Positions 16,010-24,168 of a stretch of DNA of 27,213 bases are shown piece after piece (within the stretch, counting starts at the first letter, position 1; each line of letters begins with the position of its first letter). The stretch comes from JBBQYA01 sp038209155 (lineage in GTDB: Bacteria; Bacteroidota; Bacteroidia; Sphingobacteriales; Sphingobacteriaceae): assembly GCA_038209155.1 (NCBI GenBank), contig JBBQYA010000034.1, positions 1 to 27,213 on the forward strand. Reading direction: 5' to 3'. A program made the translations under genes and the position numbers. The notes under the pieces are model-generated. The model did not search any database and was not told the origin of the DNA. It was given only the letters and a program-made list of their open reading frames with translations.

Positions 16010-16877
16010 AAATCTTTTAAAACTTCATTTTACCATTTTTATTTGGGGTTTCACTGCTATTCTGGGTGCATTAATTGCATTACCAGCTTTACAATTGGTT
16101 TGGTATAGAATGCTAATTGCATTTATATCTTTATTTCTTTATTCGTTGATTAAAAGGCAACATCAGAAAATAAGTATTTATTCCATTCTGAAACTTGGTG
16201 GCATAGGAATCATTGTAGCTTTACATTGGCTCTGCTTTTTTCATTCTATAAAAGTCAGTACCATATCAGTAGCCTTGGTTAGCTTATCTTCTACAGCATT
16301 GTTTACCGGAATTTTGGATCCTTTGGTTAATAAAACAAAAATATCGTTAATAGATATCTTCGTTTCTTTAATTATAATAATCGGAATAGCTATCATTTTT
16401 AGTTTTGAAACAAGCTATACTTCTGGAATTTTATTTGGTTTAGCATCTGCATTTTTGGCAGCTGTATTTACTATTTTAAATGCGAAAGAAGTTAGAAAAA
16501 TAAACCCGGTTACCATCTCTGCCTATGAGATGCTAGGAGGTTTTTTACTTTTAACTTTATATTTATTTTTTACCTCAGGAACTGCAATATTTACCACAAG
16601 AATTCCAATTTCAGATTTGATTTATTTATTTATTTTAGGAACTATCTGTACTGCTTTTGCTTACGTATTGGGGGTTTTAGTTATGAAAGAATTATCTCCT
16701 TACACCGTGATTTTAACTACAAATTTGGAACCTGTTTATGGAATTCTGATGGCATTTTTCTTTTTCGGAGATAATGAAAAAATGACGTTTCAGTTTTATA
16801 TTGGCGCTTTTATTATATTATTAGCTGTTTTTTCCTATCCGATGCTGAAAAGAAAATTGGCAAAAAATGTAAATTAA
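15996..16877 (+). CDS. EamA/DMT-superfamily transporter
   Basis: The 293-residue protein is almost entirely hydrophobic, with about ten membrane helices forming two EamA repeats (about 5-135 and 145-285). Typical features are the GFTAILGALI opening, ALHWLCFFHSIKVSTISVALV in repeat 1 and LEPVYGILMAFFFFGDNE near the end. These proteins export metabolites such as amino acids or nucleosides; the substrate cannot be told. The start is TTG at 15996, inside the end of the permease gene, and translation there gives MHLNKNLLKLHF. The gene ends 16 bases from the convergent methyltransferase gene, with no terminator hairpin seen. Confidence 0.88.
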   Translation: MHLNKNLLKLHFTIFIWGFTAILGALIALPALQLVWYRMLIAFISLFLYSLIKRQHQKISIYSILKLGGIGIIVALHWLCFFHSIKVSTISVALVSLSSTALFTGILDPLVNKTKISLIDIFVSLIIIIGIAIIFSFETSYTSGILFGLASAFLAAVFTILNAKEVRKINPVTISAYEMLGGFLLLTLYLFFTSGTAIFTTRIPISDLIYLFILGTICTAFAYVLGVLVMKELSPYTVILTTNLEPVYGILMAFFFFGDNEKMTFQFYIGAFIILLAVFSYPMLKRKLAKNVN

Positions 16878-16893
16878 TTTTTATAAAAGGAAT

Positions 16894-17793
16894 TTATATA
16901 TACGGATTAATAGGTAATTGCAAAACTTCAAATCCGTCATTTTTTAATTTTGTAATGGTTTCAACTGTTGGATTTTCTTTAAAAATAATTGCACACAAAT
17001 TTTGGTAAGGGAATAAACCTAAATTGCTTAGGGTGTTTTTAAAATTTATTTTCCTTTTAATTGAATTAAAATAAGACTGATCTATTGGTGTTTCCGCTAA
17101 TTTAGGGTTAGCATCAAAAAAATCATGTGAACCTTTGAAAGCCAGAAATCTAAAATTCATTCCAAGTGCAATTTTTTCTATTTCACGTTCAGATATTTTA
17201 TAAACGAAATTTCCTACAGTTTCGTAAGAATACTGGTTTTTCCAAAATTTTCTTAACAATTGATTATTAAATTTATTCAAAATATTACTTAAGAAAAGTA
17301 AAAAAGGCATTTTTAATATTGGATCTTGAGGCTCAAAAAGCACAACTCCTTTTTTGGCTACTCGTAGCATTTCATACAATGCAATATAAGGTTTTGGGAA
17401 ATGATGATAAGCTTCTTTGCAGAATACATAATCAAAAGTTTGATTTTCAAATGAAAGTTTTTCAGCGTTTTCTTGAGCAAAGTTTTTTATATAATTCTCT
17501 TTTGCAGCAATTTTTAAAACAGAATCTGAAATATCCGAGGCAGTAACATCCAAATTTTTTGACAATAAATAATTAGCATCCGTTCCTATTCCATCTCCAA
17601 CAGTTAGCCATTTTTCGCCAGCTTTAAATATAGGATTTGCCAAATCAATCATTCTAGTATGTCTCCAATTATCGATATTATTTTGGTTTTTTAATCTAAA
17701 TAATGCTCTTTCGCTGTTCTGAAGCATTTTTTCCATATTAGCTTCATGGCTTTTATAGGAAATTTCATCAAATTCAACTTTGCTATCGACCAT
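16894..17793 (-). CDS. Class I SAM-dependent methyltransferase (Methyltransf_11-like)
   Basis: The 299-residue protein has a helical N-terminal cap (1-60), a Rossmann SAM-binding core (about 60-160) and a variable C-terminal part. Motif I is WLTVGDGIGTDANYL (62-76), followed by ASDISDSVL (85-93) and DYVFCKEAYHHFPKPYIALY (121-140), which matches the family's usual histidine-proline loop. The second half (about 160-299) is not recognised, and it holds the substrate site. Related enzymes often modify sugars or lipids at the envelope, but this is only a guess. A -7 box sits just 9 bases before the ATG. Confidence 0.85.
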   Translation of the reverse strand: MVDSKVEFDEISYKSHEANMEKMLQNSERALFRLKNQNNIDNWRHTRMIDLANPIFKAGEKWLTVGDGIGTDANYLLSKNLDVTASDISDSVLKIAAKENYIKNFAQENAEKLSFENQTFDYVFCKEAYHHFPKPYIALYEMLRVAKKGVVLFEPQDPILKMPFLLFLSNILNKFNNQLLRKFWKNQYSYETVGNFVYKISEREIEKIALGMNFRFLAFKGSHDFFDANPKLAETPIDQSYFNSIKRKINFKNTLSNLGLFPYQNLCAIIFKENPTVETITKLKNDGFEVLQLPINPYI

Positions 17794-17801
17794 CTTATTA
17801 T

Positions 17802-17809
17802 CAAATATA
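17802..17809 (-). promoter_or_regulatory. Candidate -7 box for the methyltransferase gene
   Basis: On the minus strand this reads TATATTTG, matching TAnnTTTG, with its end 8 bases before the ATG at 17793. If used, transcription would begin within a few bases of the start codon. No -33 TTTG is seen. Confidence 0.35.
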
Positions 17810-17930
17810 ATTCGGCGAAAATAAGCGGAAAGGCTTCGTGTTCCTAATTTTAAAATGATTTGTTTTACAAATTATATTCTTTTCAATTTAGTTCGGATAT
17901 TTTAATTAAAAAAAACAGCAAAAAGTTAAT

Positions 17931-17951
17931 TTTCTATCTCTACTCTAGAAA
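17931..17951 (-). terminator. Possible terminator after nnrD
   Basis: TTTCTA and TAGAAA pair around a 9-base loop 16 bases after the nnrD stop. On the minus strand the stem is followed by a T-rich stretch (CTTTTTG then TTTTTTTT). The stem has a single G:C pair, so this is tentative. Confidence 0.35.
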
Positions 17952-17966
17952 TAGTTAAATTAAATT

Positions 17967-18815
17967 CTATTGTTCCAAAATACTTAAAAAAGCATTTCCA
18001 ATGCAGTCAATTAAATCAGAAGCTAATAAGGAATATTCGCCAGTTTTAACTGAAGCAATATCTCCGGCTAAACCATGTAAATATACAGCAGCAATGCTGG
18101 CATCTTTAGATGAATAACCTTGTGCAAGCAAAGAGGTTAACATTCCAGTTAATGAATCTCCAGTTCCTCCTTTTGCCATTCCGGCATTGCCGGTAGTGTT
18201 TATAAAACACTTACCATTTGGAGTAGAAATACAGGTGTGATGACCCTTTAAAACCGTATAAACAGAATATTTCTTGGAAAATTCTATTTGCAAATTATCA
18301 ATTTCCAATTCATTTTTTCCTATTCCGACGAGTCTTTCAAATTCTTTAAGATGCGGTGTGAAAATACTATTTTTAGGTATAAGTTTCAGCCATGATTTGT
18401 TTTGGGAAATAATATTAATGGCGTCTGCATCTATTACCATTGGGTTTTTGTAGATAGTCAAAATTTCTTTTACAACATTTGCGGTTTCTGAAGCAGTCCC
18501 AATGCCTGAACCAATTCCAATTGCATTAAAATGATCTAGTATAATGGATTTACTTATTATTTTAAACTGATCATCGCAACTGACCATTGCTTCTGGAATA
18601 GTACTTTGTAAAATCTCATATCCACATTTTGGAATATGTATAGTGAGCAATCCAACGCCTGTTTTTAAGCAAGCTTTTGCATTTAAGACTGCTGCTCCTA
18701 TTTTTCCATAACTTCCAGCTATAATTAATGCATGACCATAATCTCCTTTGTGAGAAATAGGATTTCTTTTTTTAATAATAGAAGAAATATAATTTTTGGT
18801 AATTTTTTCCTTCAT
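17967..18815 (-). CDS. nnrD: ADP/ATP-dependent NAD(P)H-hydrate dehydratase, stand-alone form
   Basis: NnrD restores damaged NADHX and NADPHX to NAD(P)H. The 282-residue ribokinase-like domain begins with SHKGDYGHALIIAGSYGKIGAA (20-41 region), the family's signature. ATP-site motifs NTTGNAGMAKGGTGDSLTG (206-224, catalytic aspartate D220) and TPHLKEFERL (153-162) are present. In many bacteria this domain is fused behind the NnrE epimerase in one protein of about 500 residues; here the epimerase part is absent, as in Bacillus YxkO. No epimerase gene is in the window. It is 151 bases upstream of the methyltransferase. Confidence 0.93.
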   Translation of the reverse strand: MKEKITKNYISSIIKKRNPISHKGDYGHALIIAGSYGKIGAAVLNAKACLKTGVGLLTIHIPKCGYEILQSTIPEAMVSCDDQFKIISKSIILDHFNAIGIGSGIGTASETANVVKEILTIYKNPMVIDADAINIISQNKSWLKLIPKNSIFTPHLKEFERLVGIGKNELEIDNLQIEFSKKYSVYTVLKGHHTCISTPNGKCFINTTGNAGMAKGGTGDSLTGMLTSLLAQGYSSKDASIAAVYLHGLAGDIASVKTGEYSLLASDLIDCIGNAFLSILEQ

Positions 18816-18898
18816 GTATTTATTTAAAAATTTATCTTAAATCGGCTGAATAAAATAATATACATTAAAACCATTTTCATTAATTAAAATCTGAAATA

Positions 18899-18923
18899 TT
18901 TAGTTTTTTATAATAAAACTAAA
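18899..18923 (-). terminator. AT-rich stem-loop after the PAS kinase gene
   Basis: A perfect 9-bp inverted repeat (TTTAGTTTT and AAAACTAAA) with a 7-base loop starts 15 bases after the kinase stop at 18938. Only one pair is G:C and the following T stretch is broken, so termination is possible but unproven. Confidence 0.4.
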
Positions 18924-18937
18924 CAATAAATTTTGAT

Positions 18938-21172
18938 CTATTCTGGCTTTGAGTTGGGAACTCGAATCGTAAATTGGGTTCCTTCATTAATTACAGATTC
19001 AACCTTAATAGTCCCGTCTATTTTATTTACAGATTCTTTTACAATATAAAGTCCTAATCCTGAACCTTCTGATTTTGATGATATTCGATAAAACATATCA
19101 AAAATCTTATCCAAATTAGATGCTTCCATTCCTAAACCATTATCTGCTACTGAAATAACAACCTCATTCTCACTTAATCCAGCTTTTATTAAAATATAAT
19201 TATCCATAACTCTTGGATTATGATATCTAATAGCGTTGGAAATTAAATTGGAAATAATAATATGAAGTCGATCGTAATCAGAATAAAAATCAAAATCTCC
19301 TTTTACGGCTACTTCAAATCTTATTGCAGATGCGTTTGCCCCAAATTTTAATAATTCAATTATGTCATTAAATAAATAATCAAAATTAATTTTTTGAATA
19401 TTTGTTGGTAGGCGAGAATTTCGAGAATAATCAATTATTCTTTTAATGAAAACATCCAATTTACCCACACTTCTTTGAATGAGTTCTATAAACTCATCTT
19501 TTTTTATTGGATCTTGTTCTTCTTTTATTAAACTTAATAAACCCTCAATCGAAGTCAAAGGAGAGCGTAAATCATGAGAAGTACTATAAACAAATTGATC
19601 TAGTTCACTATTAATTTTCAGTAATTCTAGATTTCTTTCTAATGTTTGTTGCTCAGCAAGTTTTCTTCTGTTTATATTTACAATGGTGCCCATAAACTGA
19701 ATAACGATACCTTTTTTATTCCTTAAAAAAATTGTGTTTCTAGTTAGAAACCATGTATATATTCCTGATTTATTTTTAAATCTATATTCTAATTCTAGTA
19801 TTTCTTCATCCTTTAGATTCTTTACATTCTCAAAATATTGATTCAATTTTTCAATATCTTCTGGATGAATTAATTCATTTTTAAGAGTCGACTGTAAAAC
19901 GTGTATTTCTTGCTCAGTATATCCTAAAAGTTCTCCTATTTCTCGATTACAAAATATATTTTTTTGCAATTGAACATCATATACATAGATTACATCTGGT
20001 GTGGATGCGGTTACTCTTTCAATAAATCTTTTCTTTTCAATAAGTTCGGTTTCAATATTTTTTGAGTGAGTAATATCTGATGCTGTTCCATACCAAACTA
20101 CAGATCCGTCGTTGTTTAAAGTTGGCATTGCATTAATACGAATCCATTTATTTTGTTTGTTTCCCTCAGCACCCATTTGAGCTTCACAGTTTATGGACTC
20201 CATATTTTTTTCAGATTTCCTAAACATGTATCTCAAAATTCTAAGATTACGAGAACCTAATCTTTGAAAAATTACGGAAAGATCTTTCATTGCATTTTCT
20301 GGAGTTATTCCAGATAATTGTTCCAAACCCTGACTTACATAAACTAATTTATACTCTTTTTCTTTACTCATAAAAAGTTGAAAAACAGCACCAGGAATAT
20401 TAAAAGTTACTTGTTGCAGCTGTCTTTTGATTTTTTCTTGTGCAGCTTCTGCAATTTTTTGTTCCGTAACATCAATAGCAAAGCCCATTAATCCAGTTTC
20501 TGCTATTCCAATAATAAATATATCAAAACACCAAGACTCACCTTTATCTGAACCATATAATTCAAAATTAATTGATCCATATTTTTGAACTTTCTCAATA
20601 TGGGTTTCAATATTCCCAAATAAATTATTGATACTTAAACCGGTTAGATTATCTGAAAATTTATTCAGTCTTACCATCCCCATTCCTTGGCAAGAGGTGA
20701 TATCGTAAAAGCTATTGGTAGTGAAAGTAATAAAGGGAAAATTGTTCAGCACATTTCCCATTAATTGATTTTGTTGTCGAGCTATTGATAGCTCTTTGAA
20801 AAAGTTACTTTTATCTATTATCGTAATCAATATTAATCTAATTCCTTCATAGTCAATTGATTTTGCATGTAATTCTATTTGCAAAAATTCATTGTTAGTT
20901 TTATTTAGTTTGCCAGTTTTTGAGAATAGACTTTTTTCTTTGTCTTGATAAAAATGTTTTAAATCTAAAAAAAGTGATTCATCCAGCAATTCTGAAATTG
21001 AGTTATCAAATTTATTTTTTTCTTTAAAATTAATCAGTTTTAAAAATAAATCATTTGAATAGATAATCGTAAAATCCGAAAAATTGAGTAGTAAAGAGGG
21101 TAAGGGAATAGAATTTAATAAAAGATCTTGAAAATTTATCGTCAGATGATTTTCATTTTTTAAGGTCAACAT
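18938..21172 (-). CDS. Multi-PAS sensor histidine kinase
   Basis: This 744-residue kinase has no signal peptide or membrane segment and should be cytoplasmic. PAS-like modules lie at about 15-125, 140-240, 255-370 and 385-505; the last two are the best, with WYGTASDIT and FMGTIVNINRRKLAE ends. The HisKA phospho-acceptor is H533 in STSHDLRSPLTS. The ATPase domain has N646 (N box), DNGLGM (677-682) and GSGLGL (703-708). It lacks a receiver domain of its own. A 116-aa gene lies 116 bases upstream on the same strand. The signal is unknown; PAS modules suggest redox, light or small ligands. Confidence 0.93.
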   Translation of the reverse strand: MLTLKNENHLTINFQDLLLNSIPLPSLLLNFSDFTIIYSNDLFLKLINFKEKNKFDNSISELLDESLFLDLKHFYQDKEKSLFSKTGKLNKTNNEFLQIELHAKSIDYEGIRLILITIIDKSNFFKELSIARQQNQLMGNVLNNFPFITFTTNSFYDITSCQGMGMVRLNKFSDNLTGLSINNLFGNIETHIEKVQKYGSINFELYGSDKGESWCFDIFIIGIAETGLMGFAIDVTEQKIAEAAQEKIKRQLQQVTFNIPGAVFQLFMSKEKEYKLVYVSQGLEQLSGITPENAMKDLSVIFQRLGSRNLRILRYMFRKSEKNMESINCEAQMGAEGNKQNKWIRINAMPTLNNDGSVVWYGTASDITHSKNIETELIEKKRFIERVTASTPDVIYVYDVQLQKNIFCNREIGELLGYTEQEIHVLQSTLKNELIHPEDIEKLNQYFENVKNLKDEEILELEYRFKNKSGIYTWFLTRNTIFLRNKKGIVIQFMGTIVNINRRKLAEQQTLERNLELLKINSELDQFVYSTSHDLRSPLTSIEGLLSLIKEEQDPIKKDEFIELIQRSVGKLDVFIKRIIDYSRNSRLPTNIQKINFDYLFNDIIELLKFGANASAIRFEVAVKGDFDFYSDYDRLHIIISNLISNAIRYHNPRVMDNYILIKAGLSENEVVISVADNGLGMEASNLDKIFDMFYRISSKSEGSGLGLYIVKESVNKIDGTIKVESVINEGTQFTIRVPNSKPE

Positions 21173-21288
21173 TGTTTTTACTTATTTTTCATACTATCAA
21201 TAAACAAAATTTATATTTTTGAAATATGACTTATTAATTAATACGAAAGGACTGGATGAAAAATTTAAAACTATAATTATCTTATATT

Positions 21289-21639
21289 TTATCCTACTTT
21301 TTGGTAATATTTTCCAACTCCCCAAACTATGGTAGGATCATTTATTTTTATAATATCCAGATTTTGGTCTTCTGGAATTATTTCATCTTCTTTATTATTT
21401 ATAAAAGAAAACAAATTAGTATCATACAAATATGGAGATTTTTCTTTTTTAAGGAATAATTCTTCGATGGCAATTACATCTTCTGGTTCGATTACAAATT
21501 GCCCTATAATTTCAGGATTATATTCTTTATTGCTATAATTTTCTTTTTCTAATTCTGTATTGCTTAGAATAAAGTTTTTCTTTGAATAGTTTGGCATCAT
21601 GATATGTGTATTAATTAAAATACATCTATTAAAATCCAT
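21289..21639 (-). CDS. Unrecognised 116-aa protein in the signalling cluster
   Basis: The frame from 21639 (or M14/M15 at 21600/21597) to a stop at 21289 has codon use like its neighbours, and no competing frame covers the region. The product is acidic and hydrophilic with no signal peptide or membrane helix. It has lysine- and glutamate-rich runs (ELEKENYSNKEYNP, EELFLKKEKSP), an EPEDVIAIEEL helix and a C-terminal hydrophobic patch (IVWGVGKYYQKVG). I do not recognise a family. Lying between two kinase genes on the same strand, it could act in this signalling system. Start choice is uncertain: MMPNYSKKN at M14/15 is as good as M1. Confidence 0.55.
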   Translation of the reverse strand: MDFNRCILINTHIMMPNYSKKNFILSNTELEKENYSNKEYNPEIIGQFVIEPEDVIAIEELFLKKEKSPYLYDTNLFSFINNKEDEIIPEDQNLDIIKINDPTIVWGVGKYYQKVG

Positions 21640-21776
21640 ACCAATAAAGTCTCTTTAAAAAAAAATGAACAGTTTTGTTACAATATATTTTTTTTAATTT
21701 AAATTAAATAGCTATTTGCATTTTTCAAAACAAAGAAAATGAACTATTTATTTATCGTTATTTAACAAAAACAAAG

Positions 21777-22148
21777 TCAAATTTCTGGCTGCGATTGGGG
21801 CAAAAACTTTTTAACAAGTGCTTTTAGTTCGTCTATACTAAATGGTTTAGCCAAATAAGCATCTGCTAATTTCTTGGTAGCCGATAAAATTTCCTGATCC
21901 ATACCACTTACCACTATTACTGGAATATGTGAACGAAGCGGATCATTTTTTACAAACTCTACAACATCTAATCCTCCGGTAAAAGGCAACATTAGATCAG
22001 TAATAATTAAATCTAATTCTTTACTTTTTATGATTTCGATTGCATTTTTGTAATTTTCAGATGTGATTACTTGATACCCTTCTTGGGTTAGATTTTTTGC
22101 AATTGAATGTAGAATAAATTTTTCGTCCTCTAGTATTAGTATTTTCAT
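21777..22148 (-). CDS. Single-domain response regulator (CheY-like receiver)
   Basis: The 123-residue protein is one complete receiver with E7/D8 in the acidic pocket, phospho-acceptor D51 (ITDLMLP), switch residue S81 and K101 (LAKPFS). No output domain is attached. It lies 47 bases after the REC-PAS kinase and is probably the last gene of its operon. It may accept phosphate from that kinase, or from the membrane kinase at the operon head. The final residues (LPQSQPEI) form a short tail. Confidence 0.93.
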   Translation of the reverse strand: MKILILEDEKFILHSIAKNLTQEGYQVITSENYKNAIEIIKSKELDLIITDLMLPFTGGLDVVEFVKNDPLRSHIPVIVVSGMDQEILSATKKLADAYLAKPFSIDELKALVKKFLPQSQPEI

Positions 22149-22195
22149 TGCGAGTATATTATTGATTTTTTTTTTATTAAAAATAAGGTTTTTAT

Positions 22196-23662
22196 TTAAA
22201 ATAGGGATTTAGATTTTATTGGAATATTAATTATAAAAGTGGTTCCTTTCCCTTCTTCACTTTCTACTCTCAAATTTCCTTTATGATTAATTAATATATT
22301 TTGGGCTGTAGTAAGACCTAAACCCATTCCCTTTGGCTTATTAGTATAAAAAGGAACAAATAAATCATTTAAATTTTCTTTGTTAATTCCAATGCCATTA
22401 TCTGAAATTTCTATTGCGCAGAATTCATCTTTTTTATAGCAAGCTATTTTTACTATACCTACATTATCAGCTACTGCTTCTACAGCGTTTATAATTACAT
22501 TAATTAGAGCAGTTTTGATTTTTTCTTTGTCACCTTCTATATTTAAATTACATTTAAAATCTTTTTCAATTGATATCCCTTTTAGTTGAATGCGATCGTT
22601 AGCCATCTTTAAGGTTTCTTCTATAACAGTATCTATTGAGAATGAGGTAGAATTTAATTCACCAGGTTTGGAAGACACTAATAATTCTGTAATCAATTGA
22701 TTAATTCTTTGGCTATTTCTACTAATAATATCGACATATAAATCAAAAGATTCATCTTCTACTTTAAACTCACTTTTCAAATGTTCTAGAGATAGATTTA
22801 TATTAGTCAATGGATTACGAACTTCATGTGCAATGGTGCGAGCAATCTTCCCGGTTACTGCAATCTTTTCTATATTAATAAGTTCTTGTTCCGCTTGTTT
22901 CCGCTTGGTTATGTCGTGTATAATACCTTGAAAAAACTCTAAATTATCATCTATTCTTGATTGCTTACTACAAGATACCAAGCAGAATAATTTACCTCCG
23001 TCTTTTTTTCTGATTACGGCCTCATATTCCACTACTTCATTATCTTCTTTGAGTATATCATCAAATTCTTCCCATTCTTCTTTATTCAGAAATAAATCAC
23101 CTTTTTTCATGGTTAATAGTTCCTCTCTGCTGTATCCTAGTAATTGGGTTGCACGAGGATTGATATCGATAAAATTATCTTCCAAGTCTGTAATGTAAAT
23201 GAGGTCTCTAGATTTTTGAAAAATAGCTTTATATTTTTCTTGGCTTTGTCTAATGGCTAAAATAGACTTACTTCTTTCTAGTGCGTATCGTACAGATCGT
23301 TCGAGCAAAAAAGAATCAATTTTATCTTTGACTAAATAATCTGCTGCACCTGTTTTCATAGCTGCAAGATCTATTTGTTGATCTCCTTTACCGGTTAATA
23401 AAATGATGGGCTGTTTGCAACTAGTTTTGGCTGCATAATCTAGAATGTCTAATCCTGTTTTTTCGCCTAACCGATAATCTATCAAATAAATATCGTGCTC
23501 GCATTTATCTAATGCATCAATTGCATGATTGAAATTTGAAACCCAATCTACTTTAAAGTTATTTGGATGTATTTCTTTAAAATAATCTCTAGTTAATACA
23601 AAATCATCCTCATCATCATCTACTACTAAAACACGGATAAAAGTTTCTGAATTATTTATCAT
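22196..23662 (-). CDS. Hybrid histidine kinase: receiver-PAS-HisKA-HATPase
   Basis: The 488-residue protein has an N-terminal receiver (about 8-128) with acidic residues D15-D17, phospho-acceptor D62 (LIDYRLG) and K112, then PAS (about 140-255), HisKA with H279 in AHEVRNPL, and the ATPase domain. That domain has N392, DNGIGI (421-426) and GMGLGL (445-450). It has no membrane segment. An N-terminal receiver means the kinase may be switched by phosphorylation from another kinase. Its ATG overlaps the out-of-frame stop of the preceding receiver gene by 4 bases (ATGA). The 47-base gap to the next receiver suggests one operon. Confidence 0.95.
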   Translation of the reverse strand: MINNSETFIRVLVVDDDEDDFVLTRDYFKEIHPNNFKVDWVSNFNHAIDALDKCEHDIYLIDYRLGEKTGLDILDYAAKTSCKQPIILLTGKGDQQIDLAAMKTGAADYLVKDKIDSFLLERSVRYALERSKSILAIRQSQEKYKAIFQKSRDLIYITDLEDNFIDINPRATQLLGYSREELLTMKKGDLFLNKEEWEEFDDILKEDNEVVEYEAVIRKKDGGKLFCLVSCSKQSRIDDNLEFFQGIIHDITKRKQAEQELINIEKIAVTGKIARTIAHEVRNPLTNINLSLEHLKSEFKVEDESFDLYVDIISRNSQRINQLITELLVSSKPGELNSTSFSIDTVIEETLKMANDRIQLKGISIEKDFKCNLNIEGDKEKIKTALINVIINAVEAVADNVGIVKIACYKKDEFCAIEISDNGIGINKENLNDLFVPFYTNKPKGMGLGLTTAQNILINHKGNLRVESEEGKGTTFIINIPIKSKSLF

Positions 23663-23709
23663 ACCATTGGTAATTCAACTGTTTTAAACCAATAATCACC
23701 TATTTTTTT
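23659..23709 (-). other. Slippery A7 run and displaced C-terminal tail of the Rcp1-like receiver
   Basis: On the minus strand the run of seven A (23703-23709) precedes TAG. A shift of one base back, or one extra A in the transcript, gives ACA AAA AAA ATA GGT GAT and the 14-residue tail, ending in TGA at 23661-23659. That TGA overlaps the ATG of the kinase gene at 23662 as ATGA. The tail matches the family end and the overlap is a normal operon joint, so it is coding-like. Confidence 0.7.
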
Positions 23710-24125
23710 GTTAACAAAAGCAACTCGGTGTAGGAATTGGGTTTGGTAATATAGCAATTTACTCCTAAGTCATAGGCATTTTTGATATCGTTCGCATCTT
23801 TGCTTGTGCTAAAGACTATGACTGGAATTTTCCTAAAATTTTTATTTTGTTTTATTTCAGCCAATGCTTCTCTCCCGTCTTTTCTTGGCATATTTAAATC
23901 TAAAAGTATAAGTTGAGGTTTCTCATTTTCTTTTTGACTAAAATCTCCATAGATTTTTGTCAAATAATCTATTAACTCCTCTCCATCCTCTAAAAATTTT
24001 ATAGTCGTATTTTGGAAATTTTCATGAAAAGCATCACTTGCCATCAATCTATCATCTGCATCATCGTCAGCTATAAGAATGGTGTAATTCTTTAAAATCT
24101 CAGTTCCCTTTGTCATTTCTTTCAA
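23700..24125 (-). CDS. Rcp1-like receiver, C-terminus frameshifted
   Basis: The in-frame product is 141 residues: receiver with D20-D22 in the acidic pocket, phospho-acceptor D76 (LLDLNMP), S106/T107 and K128 (ITKPNS). The family (cyanobacterial Rcp1-like, often paired with phytochrome or membrane kinases) usually ends in a YWxxVxLP tail. Here translation stops at TAG after TKK. The missing tail IGDYWFKTVELPMV is present in the -1 frame (23659-23702), immediately after a run of seven A in the sense strand. The full gene would be 155 residues. Whether slippage, a natural mutation or a sequencing error explains this is open. The gene is between a membrane kinase (43 bases upstream) and a hybrid kinase. 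Confidence 0.85.
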   Translation of the reverse strand: MKEMTKGTEILKNYTILIADDDADDRLMASDAFHENFQNTTIKFLEDGEELIDYLTKIYGDFSQKENEKPQLILLDLNMPRKDGREALAEIKQNKNFRKIPVIVFSTSKDANDIKNAYDLGVNCYITKPNSYTELLLLTKK

Positions 24126-24168
24126 TAATGATTAGCAAAAATATAATTAATTCCTTAAGATTTTCTTA

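Noticed and set aside
17794..17966. tRNA gene in the gap between the methyltransferase and nnrD
   Set aside because: No cloverleaf arms, T-loop consensus or CCA end could be laid out in this AT-rich stretch.
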